This document shows, piece after piece, positions 22,533 through 37,500 of a stretch of DNA of 64,000 bases. Numbering within the stretch: position 1 is the first letter of the stretch; each line of letters starts with the position of its first letter. The DNA comes from Solen grandis (taxonomy: Eukaryota > Mollusca > Bivalvia > Adapedonta > Solenidae), in NCBI GenBank assembly GCA_021229015.1, contig CM037785.1, forward strand, positions 41,838,682 to 41,902,681, given 5' to 3'. Below the pieces are notes generated by a model. That model had not been told where the DNA came from. It was given only the letters and a program-made list of their open reading frames with translations, and did not search any database. The translations under genes were made by a program, and so were the position numbers.

Positions 22533-25500
22533 CTGTAGACAAAGCAGAAAAAAAAAAACACAGGTTAATTACATTGGTAAACATGGCAATCACTTTCTAA
22601 TGACAAGGGAATTATATGATATGTTTATTACAATCCAGCTATTAACAGTCTCATAATTACCAACGAAATTAAGATCTATAAACGTAGTAGTCCAAGCATC
22701 TATTAGGCACATGATAATAAATCATTATCCCTGACCCCAATATTGGCATCATTTAACATTTTGTAATGGAATCATTGAGATTAAATCTGCCTGGGAGGCT
22801 TTTTCTGGATTTCTGTAAATTTCTGATCTGAAGTTCCAATATTTCTCTGCAACAAGGAACATAGACTATAAAGCATGTGTTTAGCTCCTAGCAGGACAAC
22901 CAGGTTTTAAATTGTTAAGTATGTCTACCATTTCAAATTCAGGATTTTTTGATTTTTTGATTTTTTTTTTTTTTTTTAAATTAAAAGTTGGCAAAGGGAG
23001 GTAACTTTTACAGGGGTGAAAAATGCCTATTACTTGCTGCACCTTGCCAGTAAAAATTAGTGCAATCAGAAAATTTCTTATCAATTTATATCAAGTGAAA
23101 AATCAGAAAAAATTCTTTGTAATTTTCTATCTTAAAAGCAGGGTGAGAGATAATTTTAGGAATTTTACATCCCTGCATACCCTCAGCTTCATTTTGAGTA
23201 TTGTTGACTATAACACATGTAATATATTTTATGTACATTGATATAATAAAATGTACATGATACAATATAATATTCAATTAAAAATCATTTAAACATTGGT
23301 ATATCATCTGCATTCATAATTAATTGTACATTGAATGTAAACTTATATGGCAAACTGTAATAAATCATCTCCATAAAATAACAAATCAATACATTTGAAA
23401 TGTACGCATGCAAACCCTGGGGTTGGACAGATTCCTTAACATATGCTGTACACATCATCAAATGAGTCTCTCTAGTGACATAAAATATGTTCTTAACTAC
23501 AATTAAAGCTATCACTGGAAGTGATGAAAACCTCCGCTTGACTCAACAATATGTAAAGATATTGAACATTTTGTTTATGTACGAAGGAGACAGGAGGGTA
23601 AACTATCTCCTCCATACAGTAGACACATATCAAAGAATATACACATGAGACAAATATAAACAGATCTGCCTCATTTATAGACAAGTGGCCTGATAACATA
23701 CCAAGTCATATTTTCCTAACACTGAAACTATCCATATAATTATGCACAGAATGAAAGCAAGGCGGGCATACCAGTGCATTTTTCTTATGTTTGGTATGTC
23801 ACAGCCAGGGATTGAACCTGTAACATCCAGGTCACTGGGTGGACACTATAATCAGACTACACTTGTCACCCATACCAGTATAAATCCTGATCAGCATGAG
23901 ATGAGACACTGTGTAAGATATGGCACGGATCTTCAACACAGAAATTATCAAGAACTGCATACAATGCAATGTCACGATGGCAGGGCATCATGCTGAGATT
24001 GTCTTTGTTTTTATTAAATGTTCCACCAACAGTATTTCAGTCATTTGGAGACGATGTCTACTTGAGACAGAAATAGTACAGCCACACTGCAGTATCACAC
24101 CGTAGACATGTGACATGATAACACAGGCGTCACATTATCCTAACACAGGGCCAACCAGTCCTGGAACTACCCTTATATGCTGAGCGCCAAGCAAGGGAGC
24201 TATATCAGTACCATTTTTTTACGACTTTGGTATGATGCTGCCAGGGCTCAAAGCAATGAAGGGCAGACGCTTTAACCGCTTTACCACCATGACCATTTGA
24301 AAGAATTCCTTTGTGATTACATCATGAATGGTACAAGCAGATCTGCAGGAGTCTCTATCATGGAATACTTACCAAATTTGGTTGGAAAGATCGTTTCATC
24401 AGAGATTGTCTTTTGTATATATAGAGTGACATAGTCTATATATTGTAGGGCGGAATCCTTGCTTCTCTTCCCCTTGTCATCTCCCCAGTAATATTGCCTG
24501 TAAATAGAAATGCATCATCAATTATATATGTAACAGGCTACAGCTTTTGAACTGTATGTCCTAACCTCAGAAATTAAATATCAACTTACAGATTAAATTA
24601 TGAAATCATTCTTAAAAAGAATAATATATCATCCATGTATAGTATATGCAATATGCATATAAAAGGTAGACATATTATTATACATGAATAAAGAAAAACA
24701 GAGAGAGAAACACACACACAAAACAGAGAGGGGGCGGGGAGCAGAAGGTCTAGATTAGGCCCAAACTGCTCGAAAATAAAAAACTGTATTTATTTTCATA
24801 CTTAAATTCCAAGTATGGCCATTAGATTCGACAGGGATTTGAGTATGATTTTGCGTCTTCGATCATACTTTAAGCATTTATCAGAAACTTGCGGTTTCCA
24901 TTATCAAAAGGCTTTATGTAAGCCAATACATATTTTATTTTAAATACTTTATTTTCTGCAGAATTATGATATGTTAATTCTAAGACTCACAATAATCATA
25001 TCAAATGATAAAAGGTAAATGATTAACTACCACTATCTTTTCTCAAGTTCAATATACATGTAATTCAATGTCCTGTGATCAAATTCCTACATACCAATAT
25101 TAGATAACCAAACTGTTCTTGAACGTGATTTCAATCTAACAATCCCCACCCCCTCCCTCTCTTTCAATCTCTCTCTCTCTCTCTCTCCTGACCCATCCCT
25201 CTTGCTTTTCCCCCTATACAGAATGACCTTGATCATAATTCTACATTAGATAATGAGCTAGTTTTTGCTATCTCATGATGACAAACATTTTGCAATATCC
25301 AATAATCTGAATAAAGCAAACAACCAAGATCCTGTGATAGTCATGAATCTAAATCTAAATATTATATGAACTGTCTGTCTGTCTGTCTGTACATCAAGTC
25401 CACACCTGTTTCTGACCGTTATCTCTCCCCCTATCTGTTACACACTCCAATTATCAGAAGCCATGATAACAATGAGAACACATGGTCCTGACTTCAGTGC

Positions 25501-28500
25501 ATCTGAATCTCAATATAGCATCTCTCTGTATAAGACTGATACACTGCCTGCGAATGTGTCATTCCTTTATGACAAATTGTCCTTGTGGTATACCTATTTC
25601 GTAAAAGCTTGCCCCGGTGTGGTATACCTATTCTGTAACAGCTTGCCACAGTATTATTCATACATACATGACACAGAATGTCACAGTATTATACCAATGA
25701 CATACAGTGTGCCCAGGTATCATACCTTTGGGCACATTGTCATACCTACATCACACGCCAAGCCATGGCATTATACATATTTCAAACAAATGTCAAGGTA
25801 CTGTATCCATCTCACACAATTTGAAAACACCCAGTGATTTACAGATCAAAATAGGTGGTATAACATGTATGATGTCAAATATTTAAATCAAACCGAAAAT
25901 CACACTATGGGCTACTAATACCCATTTTCAACCTGATATTAAGAATAGCTGACATCATCATCCTGTCCCTGTCTGTTTTTGAATGCACTGTCACAAATTC
26001 ATCAATTTCCATTTATTAAAGGCTACTTTATTGTCATTCTCTTTAAACTAGTCATTCTTTATATTTTCTATCATCTAGTATCAAATTATTTAAGAGCTAA
26101 TGAAACAGTGTCATACCAGCTGCACGTTTCGAGATTTCATTTTCTTCCCAGTTACCTCCCTTCTATATCTTTTCAATAAATGGAACGGGCAACAACTAGT
26201 NNNNNNNNNNNNNNNNNNNNNNNNNNNNNNNNNNNNNNNNNNNNNNNNNNNNNNNNNNNNNNNNNNNNNNNNNNNNNNNNNNNNNNNNNNNNNNNNNNNN
26301 AGAATTAATACAATATCTTTATGATTACTCAAAATACTATAATCATTTATTACTTTGCCCTTAAATAATTCTTGCTTTTCACATTATGCCTTTAGCCATT
26401 TTTCCTCAATTTACAAATTTTCCTTGAGAAAAAAGCCCCTGTCATACTAATATAACCTCAAAATCCAATGTACCAGTTACTTACATACAGTAATGTCCTC
26501 ATTTGCATGATAAACATCTTTAATTATTATACAAAAGTCTCTATGTTTATCTGTATAAACCTTGGTTCAAAATGTTTTATATTCAATAAGACCTGGTGTT
26601 GAGGCAACTCCCCTGTATTTTTTTTTTGCCTTTTGACATGATACATATCTATAGCTCTGATATCATCTTGCTTGCCTTTAAACTTATCCCGATATATATA
26701 CAAACTTAAACAGACATTTACGCAGGAAACAGTTTGATATTTCATATGTAGATTTATTTTCTTCTGCACTTCTTGACTGATATTATTTGTAGTGTGAGAC
26801 CAGATCATGCCGCAGTCAAGTTAAGTGTACAGGCTACTGTGACCGTATCTTCATATTTCGATCACTGTTGCAATCATGTTGACACAGTAATTGTTTGGGT
26901 TAACCCTTTCCCTCATATAGACTCATTTTGACACACTCAATAGGTACCACATAAAGCCTGATCTGCAGAAAACCACAGTTAAACCTTACCAAATTTAATT
27001 ATAAAGTCCTCATTTCCAGACCACTAAGGAGCAGCGAACAGCATAAAACCTGATCTAGTTTTATGTTGTTCGCATAGGTCTTTTCATGGTATCCTCTATA
27101 AGGGAAAGGGTTAATCAATGATACTGGTAAACAATACTTAATGAATGGTTTACTTAAATTGATTAGCTAACAATTCTTAATTTGTAAACTGTACTTAATG
27201 ATTGGTTAACTATACTTGATTGGTTAACCTTACTGCATTAGTTAGATCGGGGTACGGACAAAAGCCCACTAGGACAAAAGCCCACTAGGACATAAGCCCA
27301 TAGGACAAAAGCCCATAGGACAAAACCCCACACCTATTTTTGACAAGGGGGACAAAAGCCCACTTTTTTTTTTTTTTTTGTAAACTTAATTATGGGAAGA
27401 AAAAAAGGGATATAAGAATATTAATATAAAGAACTTCTTAACACAATTAAATACAATTATTAAGGAGTTCACACCTAATCTCTTTAAAGTCTTCATATAT
27501 CACACCTCTATTCTTTAATCTTGTTGTCTTTGCCTTGTTTGTTTTATTTTGTTGTGCAATTTCGATAATGATGTAGTAATTATTTGTAATTATTGCATAT
27601 TTGTTTTACAATTGATCATTTAAGAAGGTTGCAGCATCAAAGTATGTATGCAGCCAAACTGAGGCAAACTTTGTTCAGTTTGTATTACTCATGTATCAAG
27701 TGTTTTATATATATTCTACCAAAATTATGACCTCTTTATTCAATTTTGTAACTTGAAGTAATGGAGATTATTAAGAATAGGAAAGGTGGTGTAAAGCTCT
27801 GTTTTGAGGGATTTATGTATACGAAGAAGTATGTTGGTGCAACTACAATGCGATGGGAATGCTCACAGAGACGTGCATACACATGCTCTGGAGCAGCGGT
27901 CACTGATTTAGAGGTAAGTTATCATAATTGTCTTCATCCTTTTCCACTAATCACCTATTCTCACGAGATAAGCCCAACTTATTCTGACCAAATGTAAAAA
28001 ATTAAACCTGGACAAAACTAATATTTCATAATAAAAGTTGAAAAAACAACCATATTTTTTAGACATTTGTTACCATAGTTTGAATCACTTTTTTAAAACT
28101 TCAAAAAGGCAAACTTCAATACATCATCGGTCATGTAAAGTAAAAAAGAAGATCATTTTCTGAAACTATGTTGCGGTATTATTGTGTTATATCATGAAAA
28201 TATACATTAGACTGCCATTTTTTATTTCATCTTTGATAAATTCGAAGCTAACATTTTAGCATGATTTTTAAAGGAGACACCATGTATATTGATAAAATAA
28301 CAAAACCCATCAATATCATTACATATTTATAAAATTATGATTAAGCGACACTCAAATTTTAAACTTGGTCCTATCTCGTGAGAATATGTGTAATATATCT
28401 GCAACAGAAATTTTTTTTGTGTGTGTTTGTGAGCTTTACATCTTAGAAAAGTTCCAAAATTTATTCGTGTGAAGCTAAAATATCAATAGTTCAATAAAAT

Positions 28501-31500
28501 ATTCATTTATCAAGACATCTGAACCTGAAACTTTATTTCTTTTTAAACTTTTTATAACAAGTTACTTCATTATCTAGAAATAGGTCCATCTTATATTTCG
28601 TCGATCTATCCATTTATTACCAGTTTGATACCCTTTGTTAAAAAGTGGATTGTGTGATTGAAATAGTTAAAAATATGATAAAATCATTAACATTGAATTA
28701 TTAAGCATTACTATGTAAAGTCTTTTTACCGCACTTTACCGCACTGGTCATTTACCGAAATGTCCGTAAATAAAAAAAAGTTTTTTACTGTCATTTTATA
28801 AATTATTTGTAAGGTAGTCATTGAAGACAAATCTAGGAAAATGTGGATAAAAAGTTTTTATCTTGTTTGTAGATGCAACATGTGATATCAACGACGACAC
28901 ACACACATGAAAAGGACAATACAGCAACCGAAGCAGCTAAACTGCGCATGAGAATGAAGGACAATATCACCACCAACAGGGGACAGCCATGCCAGATCCT
29001 TGCAGACACTCTGAAAAACACCACTGTGGAGGTGCGTGCTGCTGTCGGAAAGATGGATTCTGTGAAACGCACTATACGTAGACAGAAGAAAGGTGCAGTT
29101 CCAAAGGAACCAGCTTCACTTCGTGATCTTGTTATTCCTGAAGAGTGGACAACAACAGCAGAACCATACAGACACCCATTTCTCTTCCATGACAGTGGTC
29201 CTGACTCTGGCAGACGGATGCTAGTGTTTGGAACGGAACAAGGACTGAGACACCTTGCCTCATCTAACACATGGTTCATGGATGGGACCCATGATTCAGC
29301 ACCTGGGATTTTCCAGCAGATTTACATAATCCGTGCCCCTCTTGGAGAGAGTGCAGTGACATGTGTGTATGCCCTTCTGTCTGGAAAGAGCCAGGAAGTT
29401 TATGAGGAGTTGTTCAGTGCAATTCAGGTTAAGGCCCAGAATCTTGGATTTGATGTTGATCCTCTGCACATTGTAACGGACTTTGAGCAGGCATCGATTC
29501 GTGCTGTGAGAGCCATCTTCGGTGAACATGTAACTCATCGTGGATGTTTCTATCACCTAACTCAGAGTACGTGGAGGAAGATTCAAGATCTATCACTTGT
29601 GGACCGGTACAGGAGTGACGATGACGTGAAGCTCTTCTGTGGCATGGTTGACGGCTTGGCATTCCTGCCAGTTGAAGATGTTTGTGACGGTATGGACTAC
29701 CTGAAGGACAACACACTGGAAGGTTGTGAATTGTTGGTAGACTACTTCGACAAAACCTATGTCACTGGAACATACAGAAGAATACAACCAGTTCGCGCAG
29801 AGGGGGATGACAACATTGTGCCAGTGAGAGTCCGCAGGATCCCACCTTTGTTTGCTGCATCACTGTGGAATGTTCATCAAACTACATTAGATGGCGAGGC
29901 TCGTACAAACAACATCTGCGAGGCATGGAACCGAAAGTTCCAAAGCCTCATTGGTCACAGTCACCCATCAGTATGGACTGCCATAGATGCCTTCAGGAAG
30001 GATCAAGCTGAAGTTGAGCTACAGTTTTATCTGAATACCCAAGGTCAGCCACCAAAGAAGAGAGTGAAAACTGTGACAAAGAATTTGCAGGAACGTCTTC
30101 GCAACCTGTGCTTAGACTATGTTGAAGGCAGGAAGAATCTTCAAGAGTTTTTGCACAGTGTTGGTCACTGCATTAGGTTCAAATGTTAATTGATTGATTG
30201 TGATTGCAGATCCTGACAGAAATGTAAATGAACTCTAACAACCATTGTATATGCTGGATTAATTAATGAAATTTTTCTGTTATAGTAGCTGAATTATTTG
30301 GTTATATTAACAGCGTGTGCTCCATTACCATGTGCAAAACAATGTTTAGTGTTAATATTATTGGAATTATTAAATATTTATAATTACACCTGCCTTCAGC
30401 ATGTGCTCCATTATCATGTGCAAAACTATATATGTGCTCATTAGTGTTAATACTACTGGAATTATTAAACATTTATAATTATATCTGCCTTCTTGCATTT
30501 CCGTGAGAGAGAGAGAGAGATGATTAATATCTCTAAAAACTTTAAATGTTTAATTATATACTGAATTATTATTAAAAGTGGGCTTATGTCCTAATGGGCT
30601 TATGTCCTAGTGGGGTTATGTCCTAGTGGGCTTATGTCCTATGGGCTTTTGTCCTAGTGGGCTTATGTCCTAGTGGGCTTTTGTCCTACAGTTAGATCAG
30701 TATACTTGATTGGTTAACTGTACTTGGTTGTTTAACTACTTGATTTGTTAACTATACTTGATTGGTTAACTGTACTGCATTAGTTAGATTGGTATACTTG
30801 ATTGGTTAACTGTACTTGGTTGTTTAACTACTTGATTGGTTAACTATACTTGATTGGTTAGCTATATTTTACTGTTTTTAACGCTCAACTATACTTGATA
30901 TGTTAACTACACTTTTTTTGTTAACTATACTGTTTAAGTTAACTATCCTTGATATGTTAACTATACTTTCTTGGTTAACCATACATAATTGGTTAACTAT
31001 ATTTAACTGGCTTGAATGGTTATCTAAACTTGATATGTTAACTATGCTGAATTGGAAAATCTACAACCTCAAGTTTTACTGTTTAACCCTTTCCCTCATA
31101 GAGGACACCATGAAAAGACCTATGCGAACAGCATAAAACCAGATCAGCCTGCGAGTAACTCACAGGCTGATCAGGTTTTATGCTGTTCGCTGCTCCTCAG
31201 TGGTCTGAAATGAGGATTTTTCAATTAAATTGGTAAGGTTTAACTGTGGTTTTCTGCAGATCAGGCTTTATGTGGTACCTATTGAGTGCGTCAAAATGAA
31301 TCTATATGAGGGAAAGGGTTAAACATTCTCCTCAGTCTGGATTCAATAAATTCCTGTTAATGTCCAGCTGAAGCCAATATTCATTCAACTCTAGATTCAA
31401 ATTCCAAATTATTTTCTGGTCTACCAGAGAAACATTAGACCAGATTAAGATCAGATGTTATTACTTGTTCCTGATTGATGTAAAATGCTAAATCCAATTA

Positions 31501-34500
31501 ACAAATAGTTTTGGAAGAACCAGGTATAATTCAAGGCCTAAAATACTTAAGGGTAAGACCACACGGAAATACTGATGAGCCCTGGGTGTTCCAATACAGT
31601 TTTACACCTATAACTAGGCTGCACTGTTCTCACCATCTGTTGGACAGACCGGATCATCATTACCTCCCTACTATAGATCTAGATCAACCCGATTCATAAT
31701 TCTCCCTTTGATTAATTTCTTTCATGCATTTTATCTGAGAACCTCTCAAGTCTTTAAATAAAATAAAATAAAAAATAAAAATCTGCAAGTAAAAAAAATA
31801 ATTAATTTACCCATAACTTCATACAGATTCATTTTGACACATTGCCAAACAGAAACTGGATCCTTCTAGAATCTGTCTGATCAGGGTCTCCCCTGTTTGC
31901 TCATACAATATTGTAGCTCAGATTCTACACAGTCTGATCAGGGTTTCCTGTGTTTGCTCATACAGTATCGTAGCTCAAATTTTACATTCTTATTAGTGAA
32001 TTCCCCAGTTCTTACGTAACTAATATAATATCAAACAAATCTTATTTTCTTAATTACAGAAAATATTGCACCTAAAAAAACAACTAATTGCATGAATTCA
32101 CTTGCCAAAAGCATTATGAAATAACAGATTGAGGATGTAAACGAAAGGCTCAATATTAATTATTCTAATAAAGATAACAGTAATTAAGAGTCACAATGCT
32201 AGTATTTAAGTCATATAGCAAAGTTCAACTAGTCACAGGTGTAGGAAGATACAGAGAGCACAGAGGCAACCCAGATAGAACCACTGACCATCTGCAAGCC
32301 AGCTGAGAAAGCTTGCTTACATAAACAATCCGAGTGACCAGTTTGGGACTTGAACCCACAGCGTTGAGGGGCTAAGTGATAGAAAATCAGCAACTATAAC
32401 TGCTTCATCACAGTGGCCCCAGTAAACCCTTCATCTGGCCTTCAGGTGGGTAAGTGATAAGATGTACGGAAGGTATGTCACTGTCATTCAGAGTCTTAAC
32501 CCTTTAACTCATGAATATTCATGTACAAATGTTTGACTTTATGAATATTCATTTACTTAACTTTGAATGATATATGGAACAATCAATTTTTCTGGTGTGC
32601 AGACTATGTAGAATCTGAGCTACAAGTTTTTATGAGTCAACAGAAGAGATCTTGACCAGAGAGGTCCTTCCAGGAGCTGTCGATCTGGGTCTGCTCTGTC
32701 TGCCAATGCGTCAAATTTAGTCTATAGGAAGTAAATCACCAAATACTTTATAAACATTATCTTACAACTTACTCACTTGTATAGGACAAACCTAAAGACT
32801 GTAACAAAATTTGGTATGTCAAAAAGTGTCAAGATTTCATTTTTCTCTTATTACAAAAGTCTGACACAAAATATTATGAACTTCTTTTTCTTTAAAATCC
32901 CCCCAACTCCAAATTTATTTCTAAAGTAATATGAAAAGTTAGACGAAAAAGTTATGCTAATTTTTTTATTCACTTGTCTATTCAAAAGAATAACCTGATC
33001 TGATGGGGGGGGGGGGAAACTGGCTTAAATAAGAATATTTGTTTCTCTAAACCAGGTGATACTGGTTACAGGCTAGCGAGTGTCTACTCTACCAGCTTTG
33101 TTAATCCATACAAGGTGCTGTGGGCACTTCTGACTGCCTTATAGCGACCAGTGCAGTATAAGATCAGCCTGCACATCAGTGCAATCTGATCATGGTCTGC
33201 ACTGTTTGCTGTTCTGTAAATCTTCATCAGGCACCCCCATAAAGAACTAATGGTACAGTCCAAAATGAAAGAAGGACAAGTCCAATTAAATAATTTAGCA
33301 TCATGGTAAGGATTAGGTAACAATAGAACAGTCTAGCTAAAGAACATTATACTTGACTGATTCTCAAGAAAAAAGAAACAGAGAGTACCTGGGGAATTTT
33401 ATTTCAACACGTCTTTGGAAATATAACCCCCTTACCTTCAAGGTGGGAATTTTTGCACAAAGATGTTAACAATGGGGAAAAATTATCAAGAAATTACTGC
33501 AAGTCTAGAGAATGAATGCAAAGGATATATTGATCAGGCAAATGCTATTTATAAATTGCTTGTGAAGAAAAGTTTATCACTTTGTAAATTTTTTGCCAAA
33601 TTGATTTTTTTTTTCTCCGAAACTATTCTCTGAGTATTTAGCATTCAAATTAAGGAAAATATATTATCCTCATAGAGGACACCATGAAAAGACCTATGCG
33701 AACAACATAAAACCAGATCAGCCTGCGAGTAACTCGCAGGCTGATCAGGTTTTATGCTGTTCGCTGCTCCTCAGTGGTCTGGAAATGAGGACTTTATAAT
33801 TAAATTTGGTAAGGTTTAACTGTGGTTTTCTGCAGATCAGGCTTTATGTGGTACCTATTGAGTGCGTCAAAATGAGTCTATATGAGGGAAAGGGTTAACA
33901 AGCTTGTAGTCTGCAGTATTCCGGATGTTACATGCAGTAAGGTATTTAATTAGCTGCAGGTAATTAGATGCTGATAGACATGACGGTAATCTGATAAGGT
34001 CATGTTATTTAACTGTGTAAACATGTTTACAACAAACACATTGAAGGCCCATGGTATATATCCTGAATCCTTAACTGTCAATATTATTGCATGTCATGTT
34101 ACAAACAGATCTCAGCCGAGTCCGATTTCACAAACCGGAATTTCAATTGGCTAATTTCATCATTTTTCTATCTCTAGTAAAGATACCCAAATATTTCTTT
34201 TCTTAATAAATATTGTTAGCTATTACGGTAATTATTAATGTCAACTTCAACTTTGTCAAGTATTTTTTTTTTTTTTTTTTTTTTTTTTAATGATTGGGTG
34301 GATGAGTTCAAGACTCTGATAGGCATTAAAAAGAAAAAGTTGTCTCAAACCTAATTAGCAAAACAGTATCAAATTGAACAATTCTTGTCACATAGAAGGT
34401 CTCTCACTATCTAAGTATTTCCATGGTGGATGAGGCTATCAGAAAAGAAAGAACAGATAATAATGTCCCGTTCATCATGAACAAATGAACAAATACAAAA

Positions 34501-37500
34501 TTTCAATAATTTAGTTGTTACTGATAGTTTTTATTGCAAAGCAACATCAAAAACCTGTGTTGATATGATATAAATGTATCAATTTCCATTTAAGTATTAT
34601 AAAATAGATTTTTAATAGAAAATGTTCACTCGTAATCAATAATGACCTTGACTTGTTTTCCTTTGCAAAATAATAATATATGAATTGCCTTACAACACAA
34701 GTCACGGAATATTTTGTGTGGTATATCGTGGTACATGCCGCAGTATTTACCTAAAAACCATGGTATACCGTGGTATAGTTCCAACCAGTGGTTCCAAGCT
34801 CTAGTCTTAACCCTTTCCCTCATAGAGGAAACCATGAAAAGACCTATGCGAACAGCATAAAACCAGATCAGCCTGCTGATCAGGTTTTATGCTGTTCGCT
34901 GCTCCTCAGTGGTCTGGAAATGAGGATTTTATAATTAAATTTGGTAAGGTTTAACTGTGGTTTTCTGCAGATCAGGATTTATGTGAAACCTATTGAGTGC
35001 GTCAAAATGAGTCTATATGAGGGAAAGGGTTAATTTACTAATGAAAGTACACCACAGTGTACTGAATGTACTGAATAATCCTTAATTCCTCCCAGGACTC
35101 GGTCAGTTCTGGTATTTTCATATCACTGTCATTAACTGTTTAATTGTGATTCGCATCTAATTATGTTTCACTAATGCAAGTCCTTGACAATTTACGCCTG
35201 TAAGTACATGTGTACTGAACAGCATGACTGGTCAGTTCTTGTTTTCCAACTCACTGTCAATGATTATAATTGTGTTTTAATGAGACTTTACCACAATGAC
35301 GTAGGTCATGGCACACTTTATCAAGTTTTATGTATGTCCACTCTTGTCACATGATGGGATAGTAAGACCTTCACAAGGCTGTATGTTTCATTCACACACA
35401 CATGTAAAACACATGTAAAGCACAAACAATTTGATCTAGAAATATCACTGAAGGAGATTCACACACACACACAGTGCTTTGACACAGTCTAGGTAAGTTC
35501 TATGTCAAAAGGGGGCAATAACTGTGTCAAAAAATTATAGATTTTACTTAAAGTCAATCCTGACCTTCATTTTATTAGGATGAACAAGTGTACCAAACAA
35601 AAATTATATAAACCTGTACATAAATTCATGAGTTATTGATAAAACAAACTTAACCCACCAAACACTTATACCCGCCCCCCAACCCACCTTCCTTATTTTT
35701 TTATAATAAATTTTGTTGACAATTCTGACACAATAATTTAACAATTCTATGCCTAATTCCTTCAATCTTTTGTCTTTTTTAATTGGTGGTTACATATAAT
35801 ATCAACTACATATACAGACAATAGAATATAGACTTATGATTTATGAAATACCATTCAAAGATCTAAATTTAAATCATGAACAAATACTCATTATGTGTAC
35901 ATATATATTACTCACAAGAGCGCTATGAGTGATGGTGCTATTTTAAGACTCTTACTAACCCTTGAGTGTTATGTTAAAATACCTTACACAAGATTTATGA
36001 AACTTAACTCTCAACTAACAGGAAATAGTTTTTACTGCTTTTTATCATTTCTCAGCCATAAAAACTTCAGAAATAAATATTTTCTGGGTGGAGTTCAGCC
36101 TTCACCCATATTTCACTTGTATTTATACACACACGAAAAAGTGATATATAATGACTTTGATCCAGAAGTGTTTGTCCATTGAAATTAAGCCATTTTTAAC
36201 ATAATGTCCTGTAGATCATCCTGAAGGCTGACTACAAAACTGATCTAACTTTCTCTTATTTCTTTATGCATTTAGAACAGTTTGGCATCTGCCCTAGTTT
36301 TGTACAATTTTCATGGAGCCAGTACTGTCGTTACCCTCTTTATTTCAACAGATTTCATACAAAAACAAACAGTAAAGCCAAGTGCCTCAAATGTCAGGTA
36401 TACAGACCTGTGCTAGACAAAGAGAGGGCTAAGGTTCAGGAAGTCAGTGTCCTGTTTAGCACTGTGTTCACCTAGCTGTTCACTATATATACACTGGTCA
36501 CCCTGGTCAAACCTACACCCTAGAGATATATACATCTTATATCCCAAATCAAATCAACTCTATTTCTGATCCTATATTAAATACTTTTTAAATTTTCATG
36601 CCATTATTTTATATAATGATATTGAGATAAGAATGAATTTTATGTATATCTTTATAGAGAATAAAGTTGCAGCTTTCAAAGTATGACGAGAAACAAAATG
36701 TCCAGACTCGCGATGTCAACATGACTCTCAACTTTATTTGGAAACAATTATTTTAACCCTTTCCCTCATTGAGCAAACCATGAAAAGACCTATGCGAACA
36801 ACATAAAACCAGATCAGCCTGCGAGTAACTCACAGGCTGATCAGGTTTTATGCTGTTCGCTGCTCCTCAGTGGTCTGGAAATGAGGATTTTGTAATTAAA
36901 TTTGGTAAGGTTTAACTGTGGTTTTCTGCTGATCAGGCTTTATGTGGTACCTATTGAGTGCGTCAAAATGAGTCTATATGAGGGAAAGGGTTAAAGTTCC
37001 TGGGTTGGACCAGTACTCTGCACCTAGGAAAGTCATAAAATATTCTTTCCCAAAAGCTGGAGCAAAAATATGGTAACTACATATGAATTAACCCTTTCCC
37101 TCATAAAGACTCATTTTGACGCACTCAATAGGTACCACATAAAGCCGGATCTGCAGAAAACCACAGTTAAACCTTACCAAATTTAATTACAAAATCCTCA
37201 TTTCCAGACCACTGAGGAGCAGCGAACAGCATAAAACCTGATCAGCCTGCGAGTTACTTGCAGGCTGATCTGGTTTTATGCTGTTTGCATAGGTCTTTTC
37301 ATGGTATCCTCTATGAGGGAAAGGGTTAAAAAGCAGTTACAAAAGTTTTTTTATCAGGCACTAAAAACTTATAAAGGAATTCGAATCCTTAACCTTTGCT
37401 TTCATCTCTGAACACTCTCACTGACACTGTAAAATGATAAACGGATGTGCGGGGTGAATTTTTACAGAGGACTGACCCCTTGCCTGGCTACGCTAAACAA

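Larger units (their letters stand above)
22533..24372 (-). other. MOB2 intron 4
   Basis: GT-AG intron of 1.84 kb. It contains a poly(A)/poly(T) run near 22962-22980, AT-rich unique DNA, and two SINE family C copies (23755-23875 and 24010-24297). Confidence 0.8.
27249..30690 (+). mobile_element. Complete Mutator-like element (MULE) with FLYWCH-transposase gene
   Basis: 3442 bp between perfect 8-bp target duplications. The terminal inverted repeats are unusual, being built from tandem GGACAAAAGCCCACTA units: about six at the left (27254-27366) and about seven in inverted orientation at the right (30578-30690). It encodes one two-exon gene (27761-30189) with an intact FLYWCH finger and MULE transposase. 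It lies in MOB2 intron 3 on the opposite strand. Intact frame, matching ends and duplications point to a fairly recent insertion. Confidence 0.9.

Noticed and set aside
22533..22593. ATG at 22593 as the start of an independent 117-aa protein
   Set aside because: The first 20 codons are intron sequence before a clear acceptor; the rest is the last MOB2 exon in matching phase.
26100..26332. Frames crossing 26201-26300
   Set aside because: They read through unknown bases of an assembly gap.
28833..29279. 148-aa minus-strand frame
   Set aside because: Antisense shadow of the transposase exon, with no recognisable domain.
35895..36182. 95-aa frame in intron 3
   Set aside because: No domain, no codon-use contrast with surrounding AT-rich DNA and no splice context.
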